From NCBI RefSeq assembly GCF_014696675.1, contig NZ_JACJQN010000002.1, forward strand, positions 1 through 64,000: a stretch of DNA of 64,000 nucleotides, written 5' to 3'. This DNA comes from Phormidium tenue FACHB-1052. Lineage in GTDB: Bacteria > Cyanobacteriota > Cyanobacteriia > Phormidesmidales > Phormidesmidaceae. Under the pieces are notes generated by a model, which was not told the origin of the DNA, ran no database searches, and saw only the letters and a list, made by a program, of their open reading frames with translations. This document shows positions 17,583 to 27,214 of this stretch, in pieces. Position numbers and translations under genes: made by a program. Each line of letters opens with the position of its first letter. The stretch's first letter is position 1.

Positions 17583-19049
17583 CTAGCTGACGCATGCCAG
17601 GGTTATGCGCCAATCTTGGCCCTGCTGTTGCACTTTCAAAGAGCGGCATTTGCCCAAAAATTTTGGCAGGCCTTTGGGTTCGCCGATGCGTTTCAGTACG
17701 GCGCTCATGGGTTCTTGGTAGACGTGGGCAAAGTAGGCGGCCAGCACTGAGAGCTGAATTTGGCTATCTGTCTGCCCCGAGGAGAGACGCCACAGGAGGG
17801 TAATCAGAGCTTGTTCTAGGCTGTGGGCATCGGTGATGGGCGGTGGCAAAGCTGCGGCCTCTACTGCCCCCTCGGATTTCAGGGATTCCTCTAACTGGGG
17901 AACGATGAGCGCGACTGCGGGTTCTGGCGGTGGGGATGTGTTGTTCGCGATCGCCTTGAGGGTGACGGCAATCTGCTTGCTGTCGGGTAAGGGGGAAAGG
18001 ACAAAGGCCCTGTGGGATTTGAGAAACTGCCCCAGGGTTTTGTAGCCCGAGTTGGCCTGGAGCGCCTCGCTGGCGGAAAGGTGGTGGCGATCGCGAAACA
18101 GCTTGCCCAGATGGCCCATAGTAATTGGCTGATCAGGATCATCCTGGTGGGCTTGAGCTAGCAGCTGTTTAAGCGATCGCGCCGTTTCAGCGAGGGTGGG
18201 TACCTTCATCACCTGCTGGGCTGATTCAGTTGCTGGGTCATTCCCCTCACCGGAGCCGAAATAAACCTTTTCGGTGGTTTGCTGGGCCAGATTGAGCAAC
18301 TCAAACCAGCCGTCGTGGCGGTGACTAACGCAATAGACACTGACCCCCAGGTTGAGCAGCGCGTAGCCCAGGTGCAGCAGATCCGTATCCGCCGAGCAGA
18401 TAAATACCTCGCGGATCGACGGGTTTTGAAGGGTAACTAGAGACGTGTCTACCGACATTTTGATGTCGGCACTGTTTTTGCCCGAGGGCACATGCACCAT
18501 CTGATAACCCCGGCGGTATAGATCGCGATCGCGGCGACCTAGCCTGCGCCAGTTGCCAAAGGCCAGTCGATGACGAATGGGGTATTGACCCACGGTTTGC
18601 AGAAATGCCTCCAACACCTCGGGCGGGTTCATGTTTTCGGCATCCACCAGCAACAGCCCAACCCAGGGAAGGGGGGAGGGTTTGTCCTGAGTCAGGGGAG
18701 CTGGGGTCTGTTTAGGGATAGCGGAGGAGATTGGGGAGGTGGCGGCGGCGATCGCTAGCTGCTGCACCCGTTGCAAAATCTGGCCGTAGGGCTTAGACCC
18801 CTGAAAGGCCGGGACAAACAGCTTTGCCAAAATCCGCTCGACGGTTGGCACCGAAAGACCGGGCTGTTGCTCCAGCAGCGCCGTCAGCCTGGTGATTTGC
18901 GTTTCTGTAGAGGTCGCCTGCAACCAAGCTCTACTGGCCTCCGTGAGCAGATCCGCCCGCTGCTGCTGCGTTTTTAAAAGCATGGCGTGCAGAAAACGAG
19001 CCATTTTCTCACAGTGCTCTGGGTTAGGCGGCTCAGGGAAATGAGTCAT
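17583..19049 (-). CDS. NYN-domain (PIN-like) RNase with OST-HTH/LOTUS modules
   Basis: A 488-residue protein with three parts. The N-terminal 110 residues are helical. Residues about 128-265 form a NYN domain with the acidic positions of a PIN-like nuclease: LLLVDAENMNP, SADIKMSVD and ICSADTDLLHLGYAL. A LOTUS/OST-HTH module follows (ITMGHLGKLFRDRHHLSASE, then GYKTLGQFLKSH), and a second winged-helix-like module ends the protein. NYN domains cleave RNA and LOTUS domains bind RNA, so a role in RNA turnover is likely. It converges on purF with an 8-nt gap. Confidence 0.85.
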   Translation of the reverse strand: MTHFPEPPNPEHCEKMARFLHAMLLKTQQQRADLLTEASRAWLQATSTETQITRLTALLEQQPGLSVPTVERILAKLFVPAFQGSKPYGQILQRVQQLAIAAATSPISSAIPKQTPAPLTQDKPSPLPWVGLLLVDAENMNPPEVLEAFLQTVGQYPIRHRLAFGNWRRLGRRDRDLYRRGYQMVHVPSGKNSADIKMSVDTSLVTLQNPSIREVFICSADTDLLHLGYALLNLGVSVYCVSHRHDGWFELLNLAQQTTEKVYFGSGEGNDPATESAQQVMKVPTLAETARSLKQLLAQAHQDDPDQPITMGHLGKLFRDRHHLSASEALQANSGYKTLGQFLKSHRAFVLSPLPDSKQIAVTLKAIANNTSPPPEPAVALIVPQLEESLKSEGAVEAAALPPPITDAHSLEQALITLLWRLSSGQTDSQIQLSVLAAYFAHVYQEPMSAVLKRIGEPKGLPKFLGKCRSLKVQQQGQDWRITLACVS

Positions 19050-19136
19050 GCCAGGGGCCTAAACGCTTAATGGCTTAGTTTACACGATGGGAAAATCCAG
19101 CCTTTCTCAAACCATAACGATGGCGGATGCTCAGGT

Positions 19137-19355
19137 TTAGGTCATCCTTTTGGCTCGACATTGCCAGTGGTGGGTTGCGGGGACGCTAACGTAGTCGGCG
19201 ATCGCCTGCTGCATTCTCTGCCGAACGCTAATTGCCTGGGAGGGCCGCGACTCTACCCTAGCGATCGCAGTGAGGCACCACCGGCAAGACAAGCTTTTTG
19301 AGAGCTGACTCCAGCTCCATTGCTCTGCCCGTTCACCGTACAAACTGTGCCACAA
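19137..19355 (-). CDS. possible small protein downstream of NDH-2
   Basis: A 72-codon frame begins with TTG 16 nt after the NDH-2 gene on the same strand. It contains EQWSWSQLSKSLSCRWCL and THHWQCRAKR, with several tryptophans and cysteines, which is more protein-like than a typical shadow frame, but there is no clear ribosome site and I do not recognise a family. It may be a small gene, a remnant, or chance. Confidence 0.3.
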   Translation of the reverse strand: MWHSLYGERAEQWSWSQLSKSLSCRWCLTAIARVESRPSQAISVRQRMQQAIADYVSVPATHHWQCRAKRMT

Positions 19356-19371
19356 CAGTTTCTGAGGTGGT

Positions 19372-20655
19372 CTAAGCGTTAAAACCCAGCCAGTGCTTGA
19401 GTACCCGCCAGCGATGGGCGGGGGTAGGCAGCCGTAGCCAGTAGGCCCAGCGGCGCGACCAACCTCCTAGGCGTCCGGTGATGCATAGCCCAAACCCGCA
19501 GACCACGGCCTCCCCCTGACCCAGGGTAAGCATGTCGCCCAGATGGTTGTAACGAAAGGGTATGAGAGCACGATTGGCGATCAGCGCCAGCACATTAGAG
19601 GCGACCGCAGGGCCTGCCTGGTAAGCGGCCTGGGCTGTAGTGGGAGCGCGATTGAGAAAGGGATATTCATGCTGAATCGGTTCCCGTTTTTGAGATGCCG
19701 CAAGCTTTACGCTTTGGGAACCGCGCCCTGGGGCAGGCATGGCGGCCATGTCCCCCAGCACAAAAACATTGTTGTAGTCGGGCAATTGCAGGGTAGGTAG
19801 CACCTGGCACTGGCCAAACGCAGTTAGCTTGAGGTCATCCCCCAGCCAAGCATGGGGCACTGTACCTACCGTCCATAGGGTAATGTTGGCCTGGCAGTGG
19901 CGGGTTTTCCCCTCGTGGCCAAAGGTTAATCCGCTGGCATCCACCGCTTCGATCGCAGCATCTAAATAGACCTCTACCCCCCGTTTCGCCAGGGCTCGCG
20001 CCGCGGCCCGCTGGATGCGCTGGGGGTACGATCGCAAAATTTCGCCCCGCCGATCGACTAAGGTGATCTGGCCCCGGCTACCGAGGCGATCGCTCAGTTT
20101 GCAGGCCAGCTCGACGCCGCTAGGGCCAGCCCCGGCCACTACTACCCGCACTTGAGGCGATTGTTCAAGGTCATTTAACCGCCGCTCTAGCTGTTCGGCA
20201 TCTTGTAGGGTATTGAACGGCAGGCTATGGGTCTGGCTACCGGGGGTGGCAGGGGGCCGCATTTGGCTACCCAGCGCCACTACCAGGTAATCGTAGGTGA
20301 GAGGTGCGCCGTGGCGCAGGGTGACGCGTTGCTGGGCTAGGTCAATGTGTTCGGCCCAGTCCTGGCGCAGGTCAACGGCAGTGTGTTTGAGCAACTCTCG
20401 GTAGGTAGGGGCGATCTCCCAGGGGGCTAGTTCCTGGGTGAGCAGTTCGTAGAGCAGCGGGGTAAAGTTGAAGCGATCGCGCGGCTCGACTAGGGTGATG
20501 TGGATGGGGTGGGGCGATCGCCGCGATCGCTGGTGCAAAGATAGGGCGCAATACAGCCCCCCAAATCCGCCCCCCAAAATGCAGACTTTTACCGCCCTGG
20601 CTCGGTCAGGGGCAGAGGGATCATCTGAGGCGGCAGTAAATGGCTTTGATGGCAT
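19372..20655 (-). CDS. ndbB: type II NADH dehydrogenase-like FAD oxidoreductase
   Basis: A 427-residue member of the single-subunit NAD(P)H:quinone oxidoreductases, which pass electrons from NAD(P)H to quinone without pumping protons. The FAD Rossmann motif is at the N-terminus (VCILGGGFGGLYCALSL) and the NAD(P) Rossmann motif mid-protein (VVVAGAGPSGVELACKL). A third block, NNVFVLGDMAAMP, contacts FAD. The C-terminal 60 residues are rich in Trp, Arg and hydrophobics, as expected for membrane attachment. The ATG at 20655 gives the Rossmann motif at the usual distance. Assignment to a specific ndb paralogue is uncertain. Confidence 0.85.
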   Translation of the reverse strand: MPSKPFTAASDDPSAPDRARAVKVCILGGGFGGLYCALSLHQRSRRSPHPIHITLVEPRDRFNFTPLLYELLTQELAPWEIAPTYRELLKHTAVDLRQDWAEHIDLAQQRVTLRHGAPLTYDYLVVALGSQMRPPATPGSQTHSLPFNTLQDAEQLERRLNDLEQSPQVRVVVAGAGPSGVELACKLSDRLGSRGQITLVDRRGEILRSYPQRIQRAAARALAKRGVEVYLDAAIEAVDASGLTFGHEGKTRHCQANITLWTVGTVPHAWLGDDLKLTAFGQCQVLPTLQLPDYNNVFVLGDMAAMPAPGRGSQSVKLAASQKREPIQHEYPFLNRAPTTAQAAYQAGPAVASNVLALIANRALIPFRYNHLGDMLTLGQGEAVVCGFGLCITGRLGGWSRRWAYWLRLPTPAHRWRVLKHWLGFNA

Positions 20656-20749
20656 AGCAAGGGAACCGGGGGCTGTGCCAAGGGTGCCCAGCTTACTGCA
20701 CAATAGCGCTAGGTTGGCTTTGCTACTCTCACCGCCTTATCTCTACTCT

Positions 20750-21529
20750 ATGTCTGAGTTTCGCCAGGGTGCTTCATCTGCTATTGACCTCTGGCTGCTC
20801 TCTACCGACTTTGAGACGACAACTCGGCAGGCCCTCAAAGCCTGTTTATCGTCTGCGGAACAGGCTCAGCTAGAGCGCATTCACCGACCCGCTGTTCAGC
20901 GTCAGTTCCTAGCCAGTCGAGGCTGCCTACGCCATCTACTGAGCCGCTACACCGGCCAAGCACCCGCCGCACTTACTTTTGCCTACGGGCCCAAGGGCAA
21001 GCCAGAACTCAGCCCCGACGCCAGTAGCGACGGCGTGGTACCAAAATTTAACCTATCCCACAGTGAGCAACGACTGCTCGTGGCCATTAGCACCGCCGCT
21101 GATGTCAGGGCGATCGGTGTAGATATCGAAGCCCTGCGCCCGGTGAAATGCCTGCCGGGGCTGTGTCGTCGCTACCTCACAGCCGCTGAGGCTAAAACCA
21201 TGCTGGCCCGATCGCATCCCCAGGCTGACCATCATTTTTTGCGCTATTGGACGGGTAAGGAGGCCTGCCTAAAATCCCTGGGCATTGGCATAGCCGACTC
21301 TATGCAGGCCCTAGAGTTGTGCTTAGAGACTCCGCTAACCTCAAGGCCGACGTCGGTAAAAGTGGTGACGGCACCGGGGTTAGACCATCCAGGGCCGCTC
21401 TATCAGTGGCAGCTAGAACCAGGGTATATCGGTGCGATCGCCGTTCAATCTCCCCACCTAGGGTCAGAGCATTTGCGCCTTTGGTCAACGACTCCTGCTG
21501 CCGTCCTAGCCGGGGACTGGTCCAACTAG
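20750..21529 (+). CDS. 4'-phosphopantetheinyl transferase, Sfp/HetI type
   Basis: Transfers the phosphopantetheine arm from CoA to carrier proteins of fatty acid, polyketide or peptide synthases. The 259-residue length and the motifs are those of Sfp-type enzymes: FNLSHSEQRLLVAIS, GVDIEALRPV with the Mg-binding Asp-x-Glu, and RYWTGKEACLKSLGIG. The start is set at ATG 20750, because the longer frame to 20468 overlaps the divergent NDH-2 coding region. It ends 33 nt before the convergent Anbu gene. No PKS or NRPS gene is in the window, so it may serve general acyl-carrier activation. Confidence 0.9.
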   Translation: MSEFRQGASSAIDLWLLSTDFETTTRQALKACLSSAEQAQLERIHRPAVQRQFLASRGCLRHLLSRYTGQAPAALTFAYGPKGKPELSPDASSDGVVPKFNLSHSEQRLLVAISTAADVRAIGVDIEALRPVKCLPGLCRRYLTAAEAKTMLARSHPQADHHFLRYWTGKEACLKSLGIGIADSMQALELCLETPLTSRPTSVKVVTAPGLDHPGPLYQWQLEPGYIGAIAVQSPHLGSEHLRLWSTTPAAVLAGDWSN

Positions 21530-21562
21530 AGCCAACCTCAGATCGACAATCCTCGCTCCTGC

Positions 21563-22339
21563 CTAGGTGTCGCCCGGATCAGGGATCCCTGGAGGCAGGG
21601 GGGCGTCATCGTGGTTCCAAGAGATATCGGGCATACTGAGCGCGGCTTCCCGCAGGGCCACTTCCCAGTGCTTACGCATTTTGATCAGGTAGGGATCCCC
21701 CGCTTGAAACTTTGCCCGGTGGCGAATCTCAAAGCTGTTGGTCTGGTACATGGCCATATGAATCGGCGGCCCCACCGACAAATTCGATCGCATCGTCGAG
21801 TCAATCGACAGCAGCGCGCACTTGGCCACCGCATCGAGGGGCACGTCAAATCCTAAGGTGCGATCGAGGATGGGCTTGCCGTACTTGGTCTCGCCAATCT
21901 GTAAAAACGGTGTCTCAGGGGTGGCCTTGATGCAGTTGCCCTGGCTGTAGATCAAAAATAGCTCTGGCACCTCTCCCTGCACCTGACCGCCCAGCAAAAA
22001 ACTGCATTTAAAGTCAATTTTGTCCTGGGCCAGCCAGGCGCGATCGGCCTCTTGCAGGGCGCGAATTTGATCCCCTAGATAACGAGCTACGTCATAGAGG
22101 CTGTGCAGGCTGTGCAGGTTAGGCGCGCGATCATGCTTAATGTCTTGACTGAGCTGATGCACCACCGCCTGGGTAATCGACAGGTTGCCCGAGGTGCAGA
22201 GCAAAATGACGCGATCGCCCGGCTTCGAGAAATCAAACAGCTTGCGGTACGACGAAATGTAGTCAACCCCAGCATTGGTGCGCGAGTCGGCGGCCAGCAC
22301 CAACCCCTGCTTCACCAAAATGCCCAAACAGTAGGTCAT
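21563..22339 (-). CDS. proteasome-like peptidase Anbu
   Basis: A Ntn-hydrolase related to HslV and proteasome beta subunits. From the ATG at 22339 the protein reads MTYCLGILVKQGLVLAADSR, exposing Thr2 as the expected catalytic nucleophile after Met removal. The segments RTNAGVDYISSYRKLF and TSGNLSITQAVVHQL are hallmarks of the Anbu subgroup. The length of about 258 residues fits. In many bacteria Anbu is clustered with an ATP-grasp, an alpha-E and a transglutaminase-like gene; none of these adjoin it here. The start at 22360 would bury the nucleophile and is rejected. Confidence 0.88.
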   Translation of the reverse strand: MTYCLGILVKQGLVLAADSRTNAGVDYISSYRKLFDFSKPGDRVILLCTSGNLSITQAVVHQLSQDIKHDRAPNLHSLHSLYDVARYLGDQIRALQEADRAWLAQDKIDFKCSFLLGGQVQGEVPELFLIYSQGNCIKATPETPFLQIGETKYGKPILDRTLGFDVPLDAVAKCALLSIDSTMRSNLSVGPPIHMAMYQTNSFEIRHRAKFQAGDPYLIKMRKHWEVALREAALSMPDISWNHDDAPLPPGIPDPGDT

Positions 22340-22407
22340 TGGTCTCCAACGGTACGTCATGGCGGCCCCATACCCCTGGAGTCAGGCCGCCTCAGTCCAT
22401 AAACCGC

Positions 22408-22432
22408 AAAAAAGCGCCGGCTAAACCAGCGC
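22408..22432 (-). terminator. terminator of psbM
   Basis: On the minus strand GCGCTGG pairs with CCGGCGC (one G-U pair) around a TTTAG loop and is followed by six T residues, about 90 nt past the psbM stop. Confidence 0.8.
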
Positions 22433-22521
22433 CCTAAGAATACACCTAATTCCCATAGCCCGACTTGCGGCTCTTAATCCGGCGCAGCAGCGGCCCGGCA
22501 CCACAGCCACCGACCGCGATC

Positions 22522-22632
22522 TTACGATCCGGTCTGCTTGCTAGAGGTTTGGATGTACAGAATTAGCAGAAAAACCGTCGGTACCAGAACAAAGAGAATG
22601 CTGGCTACAAAACCAAGCTTATTGACTTCCAT
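22522..22632 (-). CDS. psbM: photosystem II reaction center protein PsbM
   Basis: A 36-residue single-span membrane subunit at the photosystem II dimer interface. The sequence starts [18 protein letters not shown] and continues with a [13 protein letters not shown] segment, which closely follows the family pattern. It is too short for ordinary ORF calling. It has its own terminator and lies between the Anbu and ferredoxin genes on the minus strand. Confidence 0.95.
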   Translation of the reverse strand: MEVNKLGFVASILFVLVPTVFLLILYIQTSSKQTGS

Positions 22633-22835
22633 CAGTGCTTGCCTCTACTACTCTCAACCCAACAACGTCGCATCAAGCTTCCAACGCTAGCCGTCTCTAT
22701 CCTTGTCAAACCTGCTTTAGCTCGACTCACCAAAGACTCGCTGCGCTAAAAACCCGACGCTTTCAGAATATCACTCTACTCGGTGAGAATGCAGCGCTGC
22801 GCCAAAGCCCCTCAGCCAATGCCAGACGATCAAAG

Positions 22836-23171
22836 CTAGGCGCTCTTGGCTTTAGCTTTAGCTAGGGCCTTGCGATCTGGCTTTGTGGCCACCGAAACCG
22901 GCCCATTCACCATGGCCTGGCAAGCCAAGCGACAGCTTGCAGGCCACTTCTTCAGTTTGCGCTCCTCTACCTGAGTGCGGGGTGAAAGGTTCTCGCCGCC
23001 TGCCACTACATCGACAACGCAGGTGCCGCACTGGCCGTAGCCACCGCAGTTCATCAGCTTGCCGCTAAAGGTATAGATATCAATGCGGTTTTCTAAGGCC
23101 TTAAAACGCAGGTTGGCCCCGTCGGCAACGACAATCTCAGTGCCTTCGTTAACAAACTTAACATTAGCCAT
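22836..23171 (-). CDS. 2Fe-2S ferredoxin-type protein
   Basis: A 111-residue soluble electron carrier. The cluster ligands are in [16 protein letters not shown] and a fourth Cys further on ([11 protein letters not shown]). The C-terminal tail is rich in Ala and Lys. It belongs to the plant-type ferredoxin fold, but differs from photosynthetic PetF in spacing and basic tail, so it is a specialised ferredoxin. A clear AAGGAGA site precedes the ATG at 23171. It is divergent from psbB, a neighbourhood seen in other cyanobacteria; a role in PSII assembly or repair is only inference. Confidence 0.9.
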   Translation of the reverse strand: MANVKFVNEGTEIVVADGANLRFKALENRIDIYTFSGKLMNCGGYGQCGTCVVDVVAGGENLSPRTQVEERKLKKWPASCRLACQAMVNGPVSVATKPDRKALAKAKAKSA

Positions 23172-23523
23172 CAAGGGAATCTCCTTAGCGTTCTGCGTCG
23201 TTAGCAGCGGTAAATCAAGCCTTTGGCCGCTAGGCCGAGGTGTTTTTAGGCCACAACCCTGAGCGATCGCCCCCAGCCAAGGCTCAAGCTGGTTGCGAGG
23301 GAATTTGGGACTGGTTACACTTCGTTAAGTAATTTCATTGTTACATCTCATCTGTACCAAATGGTTCCGCATCCAACAATGACATCGCCCCCTCAGGCAA
23401 TGGCGGGATGACGGGGCAATTGGAGCAATACTGAGAGCCTGATTCTGATAGGCTAATCAGTACTGGCATGCTTAAGACAAATCCCAAAACAACATTGTTT
23501 TACCTAGAGGAGGAGCGTAGTCA
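23172..23523. other. divergent promoter region, ferredoxin / psbB
   Basis: About 350 nt of noncoding DNA between two divergent genes. It ends in a strong GAGGAGG ribosome site just before psbB. I found no -35/-10 pair that I would defend. Confidence 0.45.
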
Positions 23524-25056
23524 ATGGGACTACCCTGGTACCGGGTACACACGGTCGTCGTTAACGATCCCGGGCGACTGATTGCTGTACACCTAATGCA
23601 TACGGCCCTGGTAGCTGGCTGGGCCGGCTCGATGGCTCTCTTTGAACTGTCCACCTTTGACCCCAGTGACCCCGTACTCAACCCCATGTGGCGGCAGGGC
23701 ATGTTTGTCCTACCCTTCATGTCTCGTCTGGGCGTAACCCAGTCGTGGGGCGGCTGGAGTGTGACCGGCGCATCTGCCGTCAACCCTGGCTTCTGGTCCT
23801 TTGAAGGTGTGGCTGCAGCTCACATCGTCCTGTCAGGCCTGCTATTTTTAGCTGCCTGCTGGCACTGGGTCTATTGGGATCTAGATCTGTTCCGCGATCC
23901 TCGCACCGGGGAACCGGCGCTGGATCTGCCCAAAATGTTTGGTATTCACCTGTTCCTGTCGGGGCTTCTCTGCTTCGGCTTTGGGGCCTTCCACCTGACC
24001 GGTCTCTGGGGACCTGGTATGTGGGTATCTGACCCCTATGGTCTCACTGGTCATGTGCAGGGGGTGGCTCCCGAATGGGGTTCCGCAGGCTTTAACCCCT
24101 TCAATCCTGGCGGTATTGTGGCTCACCACATTGCCGCAGGGATTGTGGGCATTATCGCTGGCCTGTTCCACCTCACGGTGCGTCCGCCCCAGCGCCTCTA
24201 CAAGGCTCTGCGCATGGGTAACATCGAGACGGTGCTGTCCAGCAGTATCGCAGCGGTGTTTTTTGCAGCCTTTGTGGTGGCAGGCACCATGTGGTATGGC
24301 AGTGCCGCTACCCCCATCGAACTGTTTGGCCCCACCCGCTACCAGTGGGATGGTGACTACTTCAAGCAGGAGATCCAGCGGCGGGTTCAAGCCGATGTCA
24401 ATGCCGGGTCATCCCTGGATGAGGCCTACGCCAGTATTCCTGAGAAACTGGCCTTCTACGACTACGTTGGCAACAGCCCTGCTAAGGGTGGTTTGTTCCG
24501 GGTTGGCCCCATGGTCCAGGGCGATGGTATCGCTGAGGGTTGGTTGGGTCACCCTGTCTTCAAAGACAAGGAAGGCCGTGAGCTATTTGTCCGCCGCCTG
24601 CCCAACTTCTTTGAAACCTTCCCCGTGGTGTTGGTTGACAAAGATGGCGTCGTTCGGGCTGACATTCCCTTCCGTCGGGCTGAATCTAAGTACAGCTTTG
24701 AACAGACTGGTGTAACCGCTACCTTCTATGGTGGTGAGCTAGGTGGTCAAACGATCACTGAGCCAGCCCTGGTGAAGCGCTACGCCCGCAAGGCGCAGCT
24801 GGGTGAACCCTTCGAGTTCGATCGCGAAACCCTCGGCTCTGACGGGGTATTCCGCACCAGCACTCGCGGTTGGTTTACCTATGGTCATGCCGTGTTTGCG
24901 CTGCTGTTCTTCTTTGGTCACATCTGGCACGGGTCTCGTACTCTGTTCCGCGATGTGTTTGCGGGTGTAGACCCCGATCTGTCTCCCGAGCAGGTGGAAT
25001 GGGGTTTCTTCGCGAAGGTGGGAGATACCTCCACTCGTAAAGAAGAAACTGTTTAG
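23524..25056 (+). CDS. psbB: photosystem II chlorophyll-binding protein CP47
   Basis: CP47 is a core antenna subunit of photosystem II that binds chlorophyll a and carries excitation to the reaction center. The 510-residue product has six membrane spans with conserved His ligands (for example [29 protein letters not shown] and [13 protein letters not shown]) and the large lumenal loop between the last two spans. The C-terminus [10 protein letters not shown] is typical. psbT follows about 115 nt downstream and shares the terminator beyond it. Confidence 0.99.
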   Translation: MGLPWYRVHTVVVNDPGRLIAVHLMHTALVAGWAGSMALFELSTFDPSDPVLNPMWRQGMFVLPFMSRLGVTQSWGGWSVTGASAVNPGFWSFEGVAAAHIVLSGLLFLAACWHWVYWDLDLFRDPRTGEPALDLPKMFGIHLFLSGLLCFGFGAFHLTGLWGPGMWVSDPYGLTGHVQGVAPEWGSAGFNPFNPGGIVAHHIAAGIVGIIAGLFHLTVRPPQRLYKALRMGNIETVLSSSIAAVFFAAFVVAGTMWYGSAATPIELFGPTRYQWDGDYFKQEIQRRVQADVNAGSSLDEAYASIPEKLAFYDYVGNSPAKGGLFRVGPMVQGDGIAEGWLGHPVFKDKEGRELFVRRLPNFFETFPVVLVDKDGVVRADIPFRRAESKYSFEQTGVTATFYGGELGGQTITEPALVKRYARKAQLGEPFEFDRETLGSDGVFRTSTRGWFTYGHAVFALLFFFGHIWHGSRTLFRDVFAGVDPDLSPEQVEWGFFAKVGDTSTRKEETV

Positions 25057-25171
25057 TTTCCCGTGAGCTAAGGTGCCCGGCGGTTGATTTTAGAACGTCA
25101 TCCGTCGGGCACGTTATATCTAATCCCTGTAAACTAAAGATAACCCGGTTGAGATAGGAGCCTTTTTCACC

Positions 25172-25270
25172 ATGGAAGCTGTCGCTTACATCTTCATTTT
25201 TGCCTGCATCATTGGTACCCTGTTCTTTGCGATCGCCTTTCGCGAACCCCCTCGCATTTCTAAGGACTAA
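25172..25270 (+). CDS. psbT: photosystem II reaction center protein PsbT
   Basis: A 32-residue single-span subunit located at the photosystem II dimer interface near CP47 and D1. The sequence begins [20 protein letters not shown] and ends with the basic [10 protein letters not shown] tail, matching the family. It sits downstream of psbB, the conserved psbB-psbT order, and is followed by a strong terminator. It is too short for ordinary ORF calling. Confidence 0.97.
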   Translation: MEAVAYIFIFACIIGTLFFAIAFREPPRISKD

Positions 25271-25372
25271 TCCCGGCGACTTAGTCACTTAGACCGATGA
25301 TGGTTTGAGGTTTACGCAAATTTGACAGGACTTTCGACTCATTTCGATTGTTTTCTCACAATTTAATTAATA

Positions 25373-25417
25373 TAGAGGCAAGCCTTTCCGTCCATGGGAA
25401 GGCTTGCCTCTATTTTT
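25373..25417 (+). terminator. terminator of psbB-psbT
   Basis: A long stem (14 perfect pairs, then one G-U and two more pairs; arms 25373-25389 and 25396-25412) with a 6-nt loop is followed by five T residues, about 100 nt after psbT. Confidence 0.93.
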
Positions 25418-25480
25418 CCAGGTTGCAATGACCTTAAGGCATTCTGGCCTGGTCCTTTTTCTCCCATTGGGAGTGTGTCT

Positions 25481-26005
25481 ATGCATTGCCCGTTCTGTCA
25501 GCATCTGAACAATCGAGTCTTAGAGTCGCGATCGGCGGAGGCGGGGCGCAGCATTCGCAGACGCCGGGAATGCCTGCGCTGCGAGCGACGATTCACCACC
25601 TATGAGCGCATTGAGTATGTGCCCGTTACGGTGATCAAACGCAGCGCTGACCGAGAGCTATTTGAACGATCCAAGGTGCTGCGAGGTATCGTGCGGGCCT
25701 GCGAAAAAACCCCGGTGTCGTCTCTGGCAATGGAGGCGATCGTCGATGACATTGAGGCTGAACTTCAGCAGCGGGCTAGCCGAGAGGTGACCAGCGCCGA
25801 AATTGGCGAGATGGTGTTGGCTAAGCTCCAGGCCATGAATGAGGTAGCCTTTGTGCGGTTTGCCTCGGTCTATCGTCAGTTTCAAGGCATTCGCGATTTT
25901 GCCGAAACCCTGAGCCAGCTTCAAGGTGAGCGAGGCGATCGCCCCGGGGGCAATACGGAAAACGGCCAGTCCTCAACCTACGTGATTTCTGCCCAATCTT
26001 TGTAA
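25481..26005 (+). CDS. nrdR: transcriptional regulator NrdR
   Basis: A 174-residue repressor of ribonucleotide reductase genes that senses (d)ATP. The N-terminal zinc ribbon is complete (CPFC and [12 protein letters not shown]), followed by an ATP-cone domain ([20 protein letters not shown] and an [11 protein letters not shown] segment). The start is ATG 25481, since the earlier in-frame ATG at 25394 lies inside the psbT terminator. No nrd gene is in the window. Confidence 0.96.
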   Translation: MHCPFCQHLNNRVLESRSAEAGRSIRRRRECLRCERRFTTYERIEYVPVTVIKRSADRELFERSKVLRGIVRACEKTPVSSLAMEAIVDDIEAELQQRASREVTSAEIGEMVLAKLQAMNEVAFVRFASVYRQFQGIRDFAETLSQLQGERGDRPGGNTENGQSSTYVISAQSL

Positions 26006-26227
26006 GCTAGTAGTCTCAGTGAATTTCAACGTCGAACTCAAACCAATCCTGTCGGTGTAGATAACAACACCGCTTATTCAGCTATAATTTTAATCCTGTG
26101 GGTTTATCGGGCTGTCTACGTCGGCACGCTGTTGCGTGGGGGCTGACTGTCACATATCTGAGTTGATTGTTTTGTACGTCTACACGGAAACCGCAGTATT
26201 ACGGAGAAATAATAGGACAACACTAGC

Positions 26228-27205
26228 ATGCTCAATCAGGACGTAAAGGACGCTGACATCGGGTTTACACACGAAGACTTTGCCGCACTTTTAGATAAGT
26301 ACGACTATCACTTCAACCCAGGCGATACGGTTTCTGGTACCGTGTTTAGCCTTGAGCCCAGGGGCGCCCTGATTGATATCGGTGCTAAAACCGCCGCTTA
26401 TCTCCCTATTCAGGAGATGTCGATCAACCGGGTTGATCACCCTGAAGAGGTGTTGCGCTCCAATGAAACCCGCGAGTTCTTTATTCTTACCGACGAAAAC
26501 GAAGACGGTCAGCTGACCCTCTCCATTCGTCGTATTGAGTATATGCGCGCCTGGGAGCGGGTACGCCAGCTCCAGCAGGAAGATGCCACCGTCCGTTCTG
26601 GGGTGTTTGCTACCAACCGAGGTGGTGCTCTGGTGCGCATTGAGGGGTTACGCGGCTTTATCCCCGGTTCTCACATCAGCACCCGCAAGCCTAAGGAAGA
26701 TCTGGTGGGCGAAGACCTACCCCTCAAGTTCTTGGAAGTTGACGAGGAGCGCAACCGGCTTGTGCTCAGTCATCGTCGTGCTCTGGTTGAGCGCAAGATG
26801 AACGGTCTTCAAGTGGGTGAAGTAGTGCTGGGCGCAGTGCGCGGTCTCAAACCTTACGGTGCCTTTATCGATATCGGTGGCGTTAGCGGTTTGCTGCACA
26901 TCTCTGAGATTTCCCACGATCACATCGACACGCCGCACAGCGTGCTCAACGTCAACGACGAAATTAAGGTCATGATCATCGACCTTGATGCTGAGCGAGG
27001 CCGAATTTCTCTCTCGACTAAGCAGCTAGAGCCCGAGCCGGGTGACATGGTCAAGAATCCTGACCTGGTCTACGACAAGGCTGAGGAAATGGCTGCTAAG
27101 TACCGCGAAGCCATGCGTCGTCAGGCTGCTGAGCAAGCTGGCGAGATAATTGACGAACCTGAAGAACAGTATGAAGAAGAGGAAGTAGCCGTGGCTGTGG
27201 ACTAG
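26228..27205 (+). CDS. rpsA: 30S ribosomal protein S1
   Basis: A 325-residue S1 with three S1 RNA-binding repeats: about residues 32-100 (GDTVSGTVFSLEPRGALIDI), 120-185 and 200-270 (GEVVLGAVRGLKPYGAFIDI). This is the shorter S1 typical of cyanobacteria and chloroplasts, not the six-repeat enterobacterial form. The C-terminus is a glutamate-rich tail. It functions in mRNA recruitment to the 30S subunit. About 220 nt of noncoding leader precede it, room for a separate promoter and possibly autoregulation. Confidence 0.97.
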   Translation: MLNQDVKDADIGFTHEDFAALLDKYDYHFNPGDTVSGTVFSLEPRGALIDIGAKTAAYLPIQEMSINRVDHPEEVLRSNETREFFILTDENEDGQLTLSIRRIEYMRAWERVRQLQQEDATVRSGVFATNRGGALVRIEGLRGFIPGSHISTRKPKEDLVGEDLPLKFLEVDEERNRLVLSHRRALVERKMNGLQVGEVVLGAVRGLKPYGAFIDIGGVSGLLHISEISHDHIDTPHSVLNVNDEIKVMIIDLDAERGRISLSTKQLEPEPGDMVKNPDLVYDKAEEMAAKYREAMRRQAAEQAGEIIDEPEEQYEEEEVAVAVD

Positions 27206-27214
27206 GCCCTTCGT

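Noticed and set aside
20468-20749. N-terminal extension of the phosphopantetheinyl transferase
   Set aside because: It overlaps the start of the divergent NDH-2 gene and has no family similarity.
25394-25480. N-terminal extension of NrdR
   Set aside because: It lies within the psbT terminator, and the zinc ribbon begins at the ATG 25481.
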